Shown piece after piece: positions 17,964-26,590 of a DNA stretch of 64,000 bases. A program made the position numbers and the translations under genes. How positions within the stretch are numbered: the stretch's first letter is position 1; every line of letters starts with the position of its first letter. This DNA comes from Crossiella equi (GTDB taxonomy: Bacteria; Actinomycetota; Actinomycetes; Mycobacteriales; Pseudonocardiaceae), in the NCBI RefSeq assembly GCF_017876755.1, contig NZ_JAGIOO010000001.1, forward strand, positions 3,147,786 through 3,211,785, given 5' to 3'. The notes beneath the pieces were generated by a model. That model was given only the letters and a program-made list of their open reading frames with translations, was not told the origin of the DNA and ran no database searches.

Positions 17964-18760
17964 TTCGCGGCCAGCGCCTCGATCATCCGGTGGAAGGTCT
18001 CGGCGGGCTGGGCGCCGACCACCGCGCGCCCGTTGACCAGGAAGGACGGCGTGCTGGTCAGGCCCATCTCCTGGGCCTCGGCCGCGTCCACACGCATTTC
18101 CTGGGCCAGTGCCGGGTCGGCGACGTCGCGGTCGAAGCGCGCCAGGTCGGGCACCCCGGCCCGGCGGGCCAGGTCGCGCAGGCGTTCGGCGCTGTACTCG
18201 GCGTGACCCTGGCGGGGCGCCTCGGCGAAGGCCAGCTCGTGGAAGGGCCAGAACCGGCCCTGGCGGGCGGCGGCCCGGGCGGCGATCGCGGCGGCCTCGG
18301 ACTGCTCGCCGAACATCGGCAGGTCGCGCCACTCGATGCGCAGCACGCCGGAGTCGACGTAGCGCTTGATCAGCTCAGGGCGGGTGTCGGTGCTGAACTT
18401 GGCGCAGTACGGGCAGCGGTAGTCGGCGTACTCGACCAGCACCACCTTGGCGTCCACGCGGCCCAGCGCGAACGGGTCGCCCTCGCGGCGGCGGGTGAAC
18501 CGCTCGTCCAGCCTGCGCGCGGCCTCCTCGACCTGCTGGTCGGAGGGCTTCCGCGGCTGCTGCTGCTCGGTGCGCACGGTGTCCCCGGCCGGGGACAGGG
18601 GCTGTGCGCGGTCCTCCGCCGGGCCCGGGCGGCCCGCCGCCAGGTAGGCCAGCAGCACACCCACGACCACCACGATCGCGGGCACCACCAACTGCCACAC
18701 CGGGCGCTTCGGGCTGGTCTGGTCGGCTTCCTGGCTGGGTTCCCGCAACGGCTCGCTCAT
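17960..18760 (-). CDS. Membrane-anchored DsbA-like thiol oxidoreductase
   Basis: A 266-residue protein with a cytoplasmic N-terminus, one transmembrane helix (VWQLVVPAIVVVVGVLLAYL, residues 21-40), a linker, and a DsbA-type thioredoxin domain. The active site is CPYC (116-119) in EYADYRCPYCAKF, and the cis-proline motif lies in TSTPSFLVNG near the C-terminus. It is likely to catalyse disulfide exchange in exported proteins, with the CcdA-like partner encoded next as electron source. The ATG at 18760 was chosen over an ATG eight codons upstream because the product then starts MSEPLREPSQ. Confidence 0.88.
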   Translation of the reverse strand: MSEPLREPSQEADQTSPKRPVWQLVVPAIVVVVGVLLAYLAAGRPGPAEDRAQPLSPAGDTVRTEQQQPRKPSDQQVEEAARRLDERFTRRREGDPFALGRVDAKVVLVEYADYRCPYCAKFSTDTRPELIKRYVDSGVLRIEWRDLPMFGEQSEAAAIAARAAARQGRFWPFHELAFAEAPRQGHAEYSAERLRDLARRAGVPDLARFDRDVADPALAQEMRVDAAEAQEMGLTSTPSFLVNGRAVVGAQPAETFHRMIEALAAK

Positions 18761-18885
18761 CGCCGTCCACGGTAGCGAGGGCACCCTGGTGGAGTTGGCC
18801 CCACCCCTGCGGGTGGGGTCGGGCCCGCCCGGGTCCGGGTGCTCGCTCCATGGTTCCGCGCGGCCCGTGCCGAGAGGCTTTTCCC

Positions 18886-20190
18886 ATGAGCGGCACGGGG
18901 GTTCTGGAACGCGGGAGCACCACCCGCAACGCGGTGGTGGACCTGGTGCGGGTGGGCGCGGTCGGCATGGTCGTGTTCCTGCACTGGCTCAGCCCGGTGA
19001 TCACGGTGGAGGGCGGGGCGGTCAAGGCGGGCATCGCCTTCTCCGGTCCGGTGGCGTGGGTGGTGACCTGGTTCCTGCAGGTCATGCCGCTGGTGTTCAT
19101 CGCGGGCGGGTTCGTCAACACGGCCGGGGTGGACGCCACCACGCGCAAGGGCCAGTCCTGGGTGGTGTTCCTGGCCCGGCGGGCGCGGCGGCTGGTGCTG
19201 CCCACGCTGCCGCTGGCCGGGATCTGCGCGGTGGTGGCCACCGCGGGCTCGGCGCTGGGGGTCCCCGCGGTGGCCATCGTCGGCGACCAGGCGGCGAACC
19301 CGTTGTGGTTCCTCGCGGTCTACCTCGTGGTGGTGGCGCTGGCCCCGCTGATGGTGCGCCTGCACGACCGGTTCGGCCTGGGCGTGGTGGCGGCGCTGGC
19401 GCTGGCCGTGGCCGCGGTGGACGCGGTGCGGTTCAGCGTCCACGGCGCGGGCGTGCCGGGGCCCTTCGGTGATGTGAGCCTGGTGCTGGTGTGGGTGTGC
19501 GTGCACCAGCTGGGCATCGTGCTGGCCCGGGGCGGGCTGGCCGGGCTGGGGCGGCGCGGGCTGCTGACCGTGGCCGGGGGCGCGGCGGCGTTGATCCTCG
19601 GGCTGATCGTGTTCGGGCCGTACCCGCCCGCGCCGATCGGGCTGCCGGACGTGCCGGTGTCCAACCTGGCCCCGCCCACGCTGCTGATGGTGCTGCTGGG
19701 CATCGCGCAGGTGGCCCTGCTGGCGCTGGCCACGCCGTGGCTGGAGCGCGGGCTGGCGGGTGAGACCACGCGGGCGGCGTTGCTGCGCGGCAACTCGACG
19801 CTGATGACGGTGTACCTGTGGCACATCCCGGCCGCGCTGCTGGTCGCCGGGGCCTGCCTGCTGGTGCCGGACCTGCTGCTGCCCGCGCCCGGCCTGGCCT
19901 GGTGGACCTCGCGGCCGCTGTGGCTGGCGGTGTGCGGGCTGGTGCTCCTCGTGCTGGTGCGTCGGCTCCGGCACGTGGAGACCGGCGAGCGGGAGACCCG
20001 CCGGGCGGGCGGGGTGCGCGCGTGGCCGGTGGTGCTGGGCACGGTCTGCGCGGCCTTCGGGCTGCACGAGGTGTGGCTGCACGGCCTGGACCTGGCTGGC
20101 CCGGACGCGGCCGCGGCCGCGGCGGGGCTGGGCGTGCTCGCGCTGGGCGCGGGGGCGCTGCTGCTGCGGGCGGGAGAGGTCAGGGGGTGA
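18886..20190 (+). CDS. Acyltransferase 3 family membrane protein
   Basis: A 434-residue polytopic protein of the acyltransferase-3 family (PF01757), which O-acylates sugars or other cell-surface molecules. The N-terminal signature NAVVDLVRVGAVGMVVFLHW contains the family's conserved R-x10-H pattern, and about ten to twelve hydrophobic helices follow. GAGAGG lies eight bases before the ATG. The substrate is unknown; a cell-envelope glycan is plausible given the sugar genes downstream. Its end overlaps the convergent aminotransferase gene by 11 bases. Confidence 0.8.
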   Translation: MSGTGVLERGSTTRNAVVDLVRVGAVGMVVFLHWLSPVITVEGGAVKAGIAFSGPVAWVVTWFLQVMPLVFIAGGFVNTAGVDATTRKGQSWVVFLARRARRLVLPTLPLAGICAVVATAGSALGVPAVAIVGDQAANPLWFLAVYLVVVALAPLMVRLHDRFGLGVVAALALAVAAVDAVRFSVHGAGVPGPFGDVSLVLVWVCVHQLGIVLARGGLAGLGRRGLLTVAGGAAALILGLIVFGPYPPAPIGLPDVPVSNLAPPTLLMVLLGIAQVALLALATPWLERGLAGETTRAALLRGNSTLMTVYLWHIPAALLVAGACLLVPDLLLPAPGLAWWTSRPLWLAVCGLVLLVLVRRLRHVETGERETRRAGGVRAWPVVLGTVCAAFGLHEVWLHGLDLAGPDAAAAAAGLGVLALGAGALLLRAGEVRG

Positions 20191-21532
20191 CGGGCCCGGC
20201 CCCCGGCAGTCGGCGGGGTTCGGCGCGCGACCGGAGGGCCGGGGCGACCGGACGGCCCTGGAGCAGGCCCTCGACGGTGCCCGCCTCCAGTGCCTTGGCG
20301 TAGACCGCGAGCGCGCCCCGGACCGCCTCGGCGGTGTGCGCCAGGTCGGCGTCGGTGTGCGCGGCGGAGATCACGAAGGACTGGCCGAGCACCCCCCGGG
20401 CCAGCAGCTCCTGGAGGAACAGCGTGCGGAACTCCTGCGAGGGGCTGCCCGCCGGGTCGCGGGTGGTGAAGATCAGGCAGGACGGGCGGCCCAGCACGGC
20501 GACGTGCTCGGCCACCCCGGCCTCGCGGGCGAGCTGGTTGACCGCGTCGGCCAGCACCCGGCCCTGGCGTTCCATCACGCCGACCGGGTCGGTCTCGCGG
20601 TAGGCGCGGGCCACCGCGCGGAAGGCGGCCAGGGACACCGACTCGGCGCCGTGCGTGGTGGAGAGCAGGAAGACCCGGTCGCGGTCGGTGGCCAGACCGC
20701 CCAGCTCCATCAGCTCGCGCTTGCCCGCCAGCGCGGCGATCGGGAAGCCGTTGCCCATGGCCTTGCCCCAGCAGGACAGGTCCGGCACCACGCCGTAGAC
20801 CTGTTGCGCGCCACCGGCCGACCACCGGAAACCGGTGATCATCTCGTCGAAGACCAGGACCGTGCCGTGCTCGTCGCACAGCGCGCGCACGCCTTCCAGG
20901 AAGCCCGGCTCGGGTTCGGCCAGCGCGGTGGCGGCCTCCAGCACCACGGCCGCGATCCGTCCACTGTGCACCTCGAACAGCGTGCGCAGCGAGGGCAGGT
21001 CGTTGTAGCGGAAGGCGACCGTGAGGTCCCGGACGGCCTGCGGGATGCCCGCGCGCATCGGCACGGTTCCGATGAACCAGTCGTCGGTGGAGAAGAACGG
21101 CTGGTCGGCGCAGATGGCCACCAGGTCGCGGCCGGTGGCGGCGCGGGCCAGGCGCACCGCGGCGGTGGTGACGTCCGAGCCGTTCTTGGCGAACTTCACC
21201 ATGTCCGCGCCCGGCACCCCGGCCAGGAAGTCCTCGGCGGCGGCCAGTTCCAGGGTGGTGGGGCGGGTGAAGTTGAGGCCGTCGCCCAGCACCGCGCGCA
21301 CCGCGTCCACCACCGGCGGGTAGGCGTGCCCGAGGGTGACCGCGCGCAGGCCCATGCCGTACTCGACGAACTCGTTGCCGTCGGCGTCGGTGACCCGCGC
21401 CCCCTGTCCCTTCACCAGAACGGGGGTCATGAATTCGGGGTACTGGTCGGCCGCGCGCGCGTAGGTGTGCGCACCGCCCGGCACCAGGTCGTGCAACCGG
21501 GCCTGCAGCCGTGCGGACTCCTCGAAACTCAT
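20180..21532 (-). CDS. Class III PLP aminotransferase (glutamate-1-semialdehyde-like)
   Basis: A 450-residue fold-type I PLP enzyme. VPGGAHTYAR at the start, KNGSDVTTAAVRLARAATGR, the PLP-ring Asp in VLVFDEMITGFRW and the Schiff-base Lys in CWGKAMGNGFP are all present. It resembles glutamate-1-semialdehyde aminomutase, but the environment (GNAT and polysaccharide genes, no heme genes) argues for a sugar or amino acid aminotransferase. The ATG at 21532 overlaps the GNAT stop by four bases (ATGA), so the pair is co-translated; an ATG 11 codons upstream is possible. Confidence 0.82.
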   Translation of the reverse strand: MSFEESARLQARLHDLVPGGAHTYARAADQYPEFMTPVLVKGQGARVTDADGNEFVEYGMGLRAVTLGHAYPPVVDAVRAVLGDGLNFTRPTTLELAAAEDFLAGVPGADMVKFAKNGSDVTTAAVRLARAATGRDLVAICADQPFFSTDDWFIGTVPMRAGIPQAVRDLTVAFRYNDLPSLRTLFEVHSGRIAAVVLEAATALAEPEPGFLEGVRALCDEHGTVLVFDEMITGFRWSAGGAQQVYGVVPDLSCWGKAMGNGFPIAALAGKRELMELGGLATDRDRVFLLSTTHGAESVSLAAFRAVARAYRETDPVGVMERQGRVLADAVNQLAREAGVAEHVAVLGRPSCLIFTTRDPAGSPSQEFRTLFLQELLARGVLGQSFVISAAHTDADLAHTAEAVRGALAVYAKALEAGTVEGLLQGRPVAPALRSRAEPRRLPGAGPVTP

Positions 21533-22188
21533 CCACCCACAATATTTGACGTGCTCGGCAGCCATTCCGCGTCCTCAGGCAGCAGGCCGTAGATCTGGTG
21601 GTCGGCCAGCGCGCCGCCGACGTGCATGTGCTGGCGCAGCACACCTTCCTTGCGGAAACCGTTGCGCGCCACCAGGAGTCCGGCGGGCCGGTTGCCGACC
21701 GCGACCGGTGCGGTGAGACGGCGCAGGCCGACCGGGCCGAAGCCGTGCGCGATGAGCTGGCGCATGGCCAGCGCGGCCACGCTGGAGCCGTGGTGGTCGG
21801 AGAAGACCCAGCCACCCAGCTCGGCCACGCGTTCCCCGTGGTCGATCCGGTCCAGCATCATCTCGCCGCCGAAGCGGCCGTCCACCTCGACCACCATCGG
21901 GATCATGCTGCCCCGCCGGGCCGCGCGCAGGAACGCGCCGCAGCGGTCCCGCCAGTGCGTCTCCGTGGTGTGGTCGGCCCACTCGCCCGCCACCGTGGGC
22001 CACCAGGGCCGCAGCCAGCGCTGGTCGGTGCGCACCGCGTGCGACCAGGCGGCGGCGTCGTCCGGGCGCGGCGGACGCAGGCGGACGGACCGGCCGTGCA
22101 CGTCGATGGGGCCCAGCGCGCACGGCCAGCCCGGGTGGTGCGGCCGCAGCCGGCGGTTCACCGCGGCGAGCAAAACCCCGCTCCGCAT
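21529..22188 (-). CDS. GNAT family acetyltransferase (RimJ/RimL-like)
   Basis: A 219-residue N-acetyltransferase. The RimJ/RimL pattern is visible: RSVRLRPPRPDDAAAW near residue 33, FGGEMMLDRIDHG in the centre, the acetyl-CoA-binding stretch around SSVAALAMRQLIAHGF, and GNRPAGLLVARNGFRKEG near the C-terminus. Translation is coupled to the following aminotransferase, which suggests a common pathway in which an amino group is added and then acetylated, as in amino-sugar synthesis (inference). GAGGAG lies nine bases before the ATG. Confidence 0.82.
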   Translation of the reverse strand: MRSGVLLAAVNRRLRPHHPGWPCALGPIDVHGRSVRLRPPRPDDAAAWSHAVRTDQRWLRPWWPTVAGEWADHTTETHWRDRCGAFLRAARRGSMIPMVVEVDGRFGGEMMLDRIDHGERVAELGGWVFSDHHGSSVAALAMRQLIAHGFGPVGLRRLTAPVAVGNRPAGLLVARNGFRKEGVLRQHMHVGGALADHQIYGLLPEDAEWLPSTSNIVGG

Positions 22189-22255
22189 TGAAGTTCACTC
22201 CTCGTAACCATGTCACCCGATGTCGCTACCCCCTAAACGACGGCAAGATACTTGC

Positions 22256-23008
22256 ATGCGCTCGAACGTCCCGACAGTGACCGTGCTCGGCATTCGGGTG
22301 GTTTGCCTGCCCAGAGCAGACGTGCTCTCCGTAGTCGGCGAGCTGATCGACTCGCCTGACCCGTCACTTCTCGCCTACGCCAACGCACATTCCCTGAACG
22401 TGGCCAGTGTCAACCCCGCCTACCGGCGGGTTCTGGACAACGCGGCGCTGGTGCTCAACGACGGTTCCGGGCTGGCGATCGCCGCGAAGGTGCAGGGGAG
22501 GCGCTTCCCGGACAACCTCAACGGCACCGACCTGACCCCGCGGATCCTGGCGTTGGCGGCGGAGCGTGACGCCCCGGTGTTCTTCCTCGGCGGGGAGCCG
22601 GGCATCGCCGAGACCGCTGCGAAGAATCTCACCGCGCGGATCCCCCGGCTGCGGGTTGCGGGCTGCCGCCACGGGTTCTTCGACCGCGCCCAGGAGCCGG
22701 AGATCCTGCGGCAGATCAAGGAAAGCGGCGCGAAGGTGCTGGTGGTGGCGATGGGCAACCCGAGGCAGGAGCTGTGGCTCGACCAGCACCTCGGGGCCAC
22801 CGGCGCGCACCTGGGCGTGGCGGTGGGCGCGTTCCTGGACTTCGCCGCGGGCAAGGTCTCCCGGGCGCCGGAGTGGATGCGCAAGGCCGGGGTCGAGTGG
22901 GTGTACCGCCTGCTGCTGGAGCCGAAGCGGTTGTTCCGCCGCTACGTGCTCGGCAACCCGCTGTTCCTGGCGCGGGTGCTCGTTGAGCGGGTCTTCACCC
23001 GGAGGTGA
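22256..23008 (+). CDS. WecG/TagA/CpsF family glycosyltransferase
   Basis: A GT26 enzyme that transfers an N-acetylhexosamine (often N-acetylmannosamine) to a lipid-linked sugar. The 250-residue protein has the family motifs NAHSLNVASVNPAYRRVL, LNDGSGLAIAAK, NGTDLTP, VFFLGGEPG, VVAMGNPRQELW and GAFLDFAAGKVSRAPEWM. The start at 22256 gives MRSNVPTVTVLG; an ATG 12 codons upstream is possible, and neither has a strong ribosome binding site. The next glycosyltransferase starts one base after its stop. Confidence 0.9.
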   Translation: MRSNVPTVTVLGIRVVCLPRADVLSVVGELIDSPDPSLLAYANAHSLNVASVNPAYRRVLDNAALVLNDGSGLAIAAKVQGRRFPDNLNGTDLTPRILALAAERDAPVFFLGGEPGIAETAAKNLTARIPRLRVAGCRHGFFDRAQEPEILRQIKESGAKVLVVAMGNPRQELWLDQHLGATGAHLGVAVGAFLDFAAGKVSRAPEWMRKAGVEWVYRLLLEPKRLFRRYVLGNPLFLARVLVERVFTRR

Positions 23009-23009
23009 T

Positions 23010-24161
23010 GTGCGGCGGGTAGAAAGTGCTGTCGTGACGACTCCCCGCGTGTGCTTCGTGACCACCTACCCGTTGGGCCGCGCCGAGCTCGGCGGCAGCG
23101 GCTGGGTGGACCGGCGCCTGGTGGCCGTGCTGCGCGAGGCGGGCTGCGAGGTGGAGGTGGTGTGCGTCACCGGCCCGCCCGGCCAGTGGGCCGAGCAGGA
23201 GGTGGTCTGCCACGCGGCGGGCGAGGTGCCGCTGGAGATCCGGGGCGACCGGGCGAAGCTGCTGCGCGTGGCGGCGGGCATGGCGCTGACGGAGCAGCCG
23301 TACCTCTCGCGCAAGTTCACCGCCTTCCCGGGCTGGCGGCAGGCGGCACGGCTGCTGGCCGAACGCGCGGCCGGGCGCGCGGTGGTGACCAGCGGCTGGC
23401 CGGGTCTGCTGCTGGCCGAGGCGGCCGGGGTGCCGGTGGCCGCGCACGTGGCGCACAACGTGGAGACCACGATCGCGCTGGAGCACTCGCCGCGCCCGCT
23501 GCGCCTGCTGGGCGAGACCTGGCGGCTGCCGAAGGCCGAACGACGGCTGCTCTCGTTGCCGCACAAGGTCTTCGCACTCTCCCGCACCGACGCGGAGCTG
23601 ATCTCCCGCTGGGCGGCCCCGGCCGAACCGCTGCCACTGGTGGTGCGCGCGGCCCCGGAGGGCCTCGCGGCGCGCTCGGTGGGCTTCATCGGCAAGGCGA
23701 GCTGGCCGCCGAACGAACGCGCGCTGGAGAGCCTGCTGGGCCCGGTGCACGAGGAGCTGGCGCGGCTGTCGGTGGACGTGAAGTACGTGCTGGCGGGCTC
23801 GGGCACCGAGCAGTACCGGGACCACCCGCGCACCACGGCCCTGGGCCGGGTCGAACGGGAGTCGGAGTTCTACCGCCAGGTGGGCCTGGTGGTGGTGCCG
23901 AGGTTCGGGGCGAGCACGGGCATCAGCGTGAAGATGCTGGAGGCCACGGAGTACGGCCTGCCGAGCGTGGTCCCGCCCCAGCTGGCCGAGGCGGTGGACC
24001 CGGCGGGCCCGTGGCTGGTCGCGGACGGCCCGGCCGAGACGGCGGCGGCGATCGGCCGCTGGGCCAGGGGCGAGGTCACCGTGGACGTCCCGGCCTGGGT
24101 GGCCGCACACGACGGCACGGCCACGGCGAGGGCCCTGCTGGGAGCGCTACAGGTCGGGTAG
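23010..24161 (+). CDS. GT4-like glycosyltransferase
   Basis: A 383-residue GT-B glycosyltransferase. FVTTYPLGRAELGGSGWVDRR sits at the N-terminus where the acceptor domain begins, AHVAHNVETTIAL lies in the middle, and the C-terminal donor domain has VPRFGASTGISVKMLEATEYGLPSV, the E-x7-E-like nucleotide-sugar signature of GT4. GGAGG lies only four bases before the GTG at 23010; a GTG eight codons later is an alternative. It is coupled with the WecG-type gene and probably adds the next sugar. The 3' end overlaps the convergent gene by 15 bases. Confidence 0.8.
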   Translation: MRRVESAVVTTPRVCFVTTYPLGRAELGGSGWVDRRLVAVLREAGCEVEVVCVTGPPGQWAEQEVVCHAAGEVPLEIRGDRAKLLRVAAGMALTEQPYLSRKFTAFPGWRQAARLLAERAAGRAVVTSGWPGLLLAEAAGVPVAAHVAHNVETTIALEHSPRPLRLLGETWRLPKAERRLLSLPHKVFALSRTDAELISRWAAPAEPLPLVVRAAPEGLAARSVGFIGKASWPPNERALESLLGPVHEELARLSVDVKYVLAGSGTEQYRDHPRTTALGRVERESEFYRQVGLVVVPRFGASTGISVKMLEATEYGLPSVVPPQLAEAVDPAGPWLVADGPAETAAAIGRWARGEVTVDVPAWVAAHDGTATARALLGALQVG

Positions 24162-24512
24162 CGGGTCGGGCGGCAGGAAGGTGCGCTCGTCGACCTCGGC
24201 GTCGGCGCAGCGCACCACGGAGATGTACTCGTCGTCGAACTCCAGCTCAAGCGTGCCGACGGTGATGGTCGGGATGAGCCGGGTGTCCACGGGCCCGAGC
24301 CGGATGTTGCGCGGGTAGTGCGCGAGCACCCCGTTGGGCCGGTGCCGCCGGAGGAAACTGCACGTCAGAACGGTGACGGTCCGGCTGGTGACGGCCACCA
24401 GCACCGGCGCCACCCCCGGCGTGAGGGTCATGGCCGGGAACAGGTAGCGCAGCTCCGCCCCTGCGGGCAGGAAACCGCGGCAGCGGTCCCGGACCTCCCC
24501 GGACAACGGCAT
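24147..24512 (-). CDS. Small conserved protein, possibly PH-like
   Basis: A 121-residue protein with no signal peptide or membrane helix. Its core alternates short beta-type segments (APVLVAVTSRTVTVLTCSFL, LIPTITVGTLELEFDDEYISV), a pattern seen in small bacterial PH-like proteins. No catalytic motif is seen. The start at 24512 (MPLSGEVRDR) lies one base beyond the stop of the upstream DUF1707 gene, so the two form an operon. The function is unknown. Confidence 0.65.
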   Translation of the reverse strand: MPLSGEVRDRCRGFLPAGAELRYLFPAMTLTPGVAPVLVAVTSRTVTVLTCSFLRRHRPNGVLAHYPRNIRLGPVDTRLIPTITVGTLELEFDDEYISVVRCADAEVDERTFLPPDPLPDL

Positions 24513-24513
24513 G

Positions 24514-25131
24514 TCAGTCGTCGTCCCCGGCGGTGACGCTCTTCTTCTTCCCACTGCCGACGGCCTTGGTCCGGATGTCGATCCCACCCATGAACGCGAA
24601 GCCCCGCACGCGAACGACGGGCGCATCGGCGGGCAGGTCGTCCTCGTCGACCTTGACGTCCTTCCCACCCATGAAGCTGAACCCGGACACCTCGACCCGG
24701 ACCCCGGGCGGCACGATGATGTCGATCCCGCCCATGAAGGCCACGGCGGTGATCTCGATCTCGGGCCCGGGGAACTCGGCCTTGCGGAGGTCGAGGTCGG
24801 TCCCGCCCATGAAGGCGATGGCGGAGGTCTTGCGCGTGGGCCGCCAGCGTCCCTTGCGCACGGCCCCGCTCATGAAGGACACGACCCACTTGCGCTGCTC
24901 GCCCTGGGGGTTCTCCCGCATGGCCACCGGAGCGGGGGCGGGTGCCGCGACGGCCGGGAGGTCGGCCACGACGCGATCGAGCTCACCCCGGGTGACGGCT
25001 GCGTAGGCCAGCCCCACTCGCTCGTGGTACTCGGTGAGCGTCAGACGCCCCTCCCCTACCGCCAGGTTGAGGCGCTGGGCGACCAGGTCGCGCTCGGCAT
25101 CACTCACACGGATGTCGGGGAGGTCGTTCAT
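24514..25131 (-). CDS. DUF1707 protein with five FMGG repeats
   Basis: A 205-residue protein. Residues 1-55 form a DUF1707 domain (MNDLPDIRVSDAERDLVAQR, with LNLAVGEGRLTLTEYHERV), common in actinobacteria as an N-terminal DNA-binding or SHOCT-like helical unit. The rest is a ladder of beta repeats: VSFMSGAVRKG, IAFMGGTDLDLRKAEF, VAFMGGIDIIVPPGV, FSFMGGKDVKV and FAFMGGIDIRTK. This resembles the LiaF-like C-terminal repeat, which forms a beta-helix. A role in sensing envelope stress is possible by analogy with LiaF. No membrane helix is present. The frame is open upstream, but MNDLPD is the family start. Confidence 0.82.
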   Translation of the reverse strand: MNDLPDIRVSDAERDLVAQRLNLAVGEGRLTLTEYHERVGLAYAAVTRGELDRVVADLPAVAAPAPAPVAMRENPQGEQRKWVVSFMSGAVRKGRWRPTRKTSAIAFMGGTDLDLRKAEFPGPEIEITAVAFMGGIDIIVPPGVRVEVSGFSFMGGKDVKVDEDDLPADAPVVRVRGFAFMGGIDIRTKAVGSGKKKSVTAGDDD

Positions 25132-25316
25132 GGGGTTCAGGCTAGTGCTTTCCCCCGGCCGGGGGTGGCATGGTTGCCGAACTTTCCCCGGCGACCACGG
25201 GCTCTTGGCTGCGCGGCAGCCGGGAGGAGGACAGTGGAGGGGCGAGGAGGGGCGTGGTGGGGCTGTTCCAGGGTCCTGGCGAGGCCAACCACGGCTGTCA
25301 CCCAGGTCCCCAGAAC

Positions 25317-25364
25317 ACCCCGCCAACCGCCTCCACCGGGGTCTTTTTCGCCTGCTCCGCAGGC
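25317..25364. other. Two small hairpins flanking a T-run
   Basis: ACCCCG (25317-25322) pairs with CGGGGT (25337-25342), followed by CTTTTTC; GCCTGC (25350-25355) pairs with GCAGGC (25359-25364). The second lies 32 bases after the minus-strand GH6 stop and may terminate that gene. The first looks like a plus-strand terminator but has no plus-strand gene before it. Confidence 0.4.
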
Positions 25365-25395
25365 ATTCAGATCAAAACCTCGGGTGGTTGGGTGT

Positions 25396-26541
25396 CTAGC
25401 TTCCGTTGAGCAGGCTCATCGCCAGGTCCGGGCTGAACGCCCCCGATGCCGTTCCCCGGCCGATGCCGCAGTCGCCGTCCGACGATCCGGGCTGTTTGAT
25501 CCACAGCTTGGCGTCGGGGGTGGTGGTCGACTTGCCGTCCAGGGTTGGGGACTCGCCGATCTTCCGGCCTGCCGGGTTGCACCACTCGCCGTTGGAGCCG
25601 TTGCCGTTGCGGCTCACGTCGATGACGTAGCCCGGCTTGCCGCCGCCTCTGGCGGAGACCGCCGACTGGACCATTTTGGCGTAGGCGACCGCTTCGGCGG
25701 TGGTGTTGAAGTTGCTCACGTTCACCGCGAAGCCCCTGGCACCGCTGATGCCCGCTTCGATGAGGCGTTGGGCCATCGTGCTCGGCGGGTTGTAGCGGCC
25801 GTCGCCGCCGTCCAGGTAGGTCCAGGCGTTCGGGGAGCGCTGGGAGAGGGTGGCCACCGCTTCCGAGAGCATTTTGAGGCGTTCCTGCTTGCCCGTGGGG
25901 TCCAGGCAGGTGAGGTGGATCAGGGCGTCTGGTTCCAGGATGACCAGGGCCGGGGTCTTGCCGATCGCGTCGGCGACCGTCTCCACCCACTGGCGGTAGT
26001 TGGCCACGCCGTTGGCGCCGCCCGCCGAGTGGTTGCCGCAGTCGCGTTGCGGGATGTTGTACGGGACCACGACGGGGAGCTGGTTCTCCTTGGCCGCCGC
26101 GCCCACGTACTGGCCCAGCCAGCCCCGGATGTCGCCGTCGCCGCCGATCCAGCGCGCCATCGGCTGGGCGGCGATGCGTTCGTTGATCACGCCTGCCCGG
26201 CCGTCGCGCTTGTTGGCGCGCACCCACCTGGCCGCGTTCGACTCCCAGTCCACGAACAGGCCCCGCGTCTGGGTCATGGGATTGGGGGTGGGCGGGGCCG
26301 CCGGGGGGCGTGGCTGGTTGCCCGGGGAACTCGGCGCCGGTGGCGGTGGTGGGGACGGAGACGGCGACGGCGGGGGCGCCGACTCCTCCGCGACGGAGGT
26401 GGGGTCGCCGATGGCGGCCTCCGAAGTGGGGTTCAGGGAGGGAACGGCCGCGGGGTCCTGGCTACCGCACGCGGCCAAGACTAAGAGCGCCGCCGCGCCT
26501 GCCAGTGCCGACCCCCGTCGGCGGGTTGTGTTCGAGCCCAT
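25396..26541 (-). CDS. GH6 beta-1,4-glucanase lipoprotein
   Basis: A cellulase-type glycosidase of family GH6, which inverts configuration at beta-1,4-glucosidic bonds. The 381-residue protein is a lipoprotein: LAAC at 22-25 with Cys25 as the lipid site. A Pro/Ser-rich linker runs from 55 to about 88, and the catalytic domain starts at TRGLFVDWE. The GH6 signatures are RDCGNHSAGG (166-175) and ILEPDALIHL (201-210) with Asp205 as general acid, followed later by WIKQPGSSDG, matching the family's WIK-P-GESDG-type motif. It is placed beside the flippase end of the polysaccharide cluster, as glycanases often are in exopolysaccharide loci. AGGGGAG precedes the ATG. Confidence 0.9.
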   Translation of the reverse strand: MGSNTTRRRGSALAGAAALLVLAACGSQDPAAVPSLNPTSEAAIGDPTSVAEESAPPPSPSPSPPPPPAPSSPGNQPRPPAAPPTPNPMTQTRGLFVDWESNAARWVRANKRDGRAGVINERIAAQPMARWIGGDGDIRGWLGQYVGAAAKENQLPVVVPYNIPQRDCGNHSAGGANGVANYRQWVETVADAIGKTPALVILEPDALIHLTCLDPTGKQERLKMLSEAVATLSQRSPNAWTYLDGGDGRYNPPSTMAQRLIEAGISGARGFAVNVSNFNTTAEAVAYAKMVQSAVSARGGGKPGYVIDVSRNGNGSNGEWCNPAGRKIGESPTLDGKSTTTPDAKLWIKQPGSSDGDCGIGRGTASGAFSPDLAMSLLNGS

Positions 26542-26590
26542 CAGTGATGCTCCCCTTGAGTGGAAAAGCCTGAGGTCCGGAAGACTGAGG

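Noticed and set aside
20180-21532. True hemL (glutamate-1-semialdehyde aminomutase)
   Set aside because: The sequence is of the same superfamily, but there are no heme genes nearby, and the partner is a GNAT enzyme. The specific name was not used.
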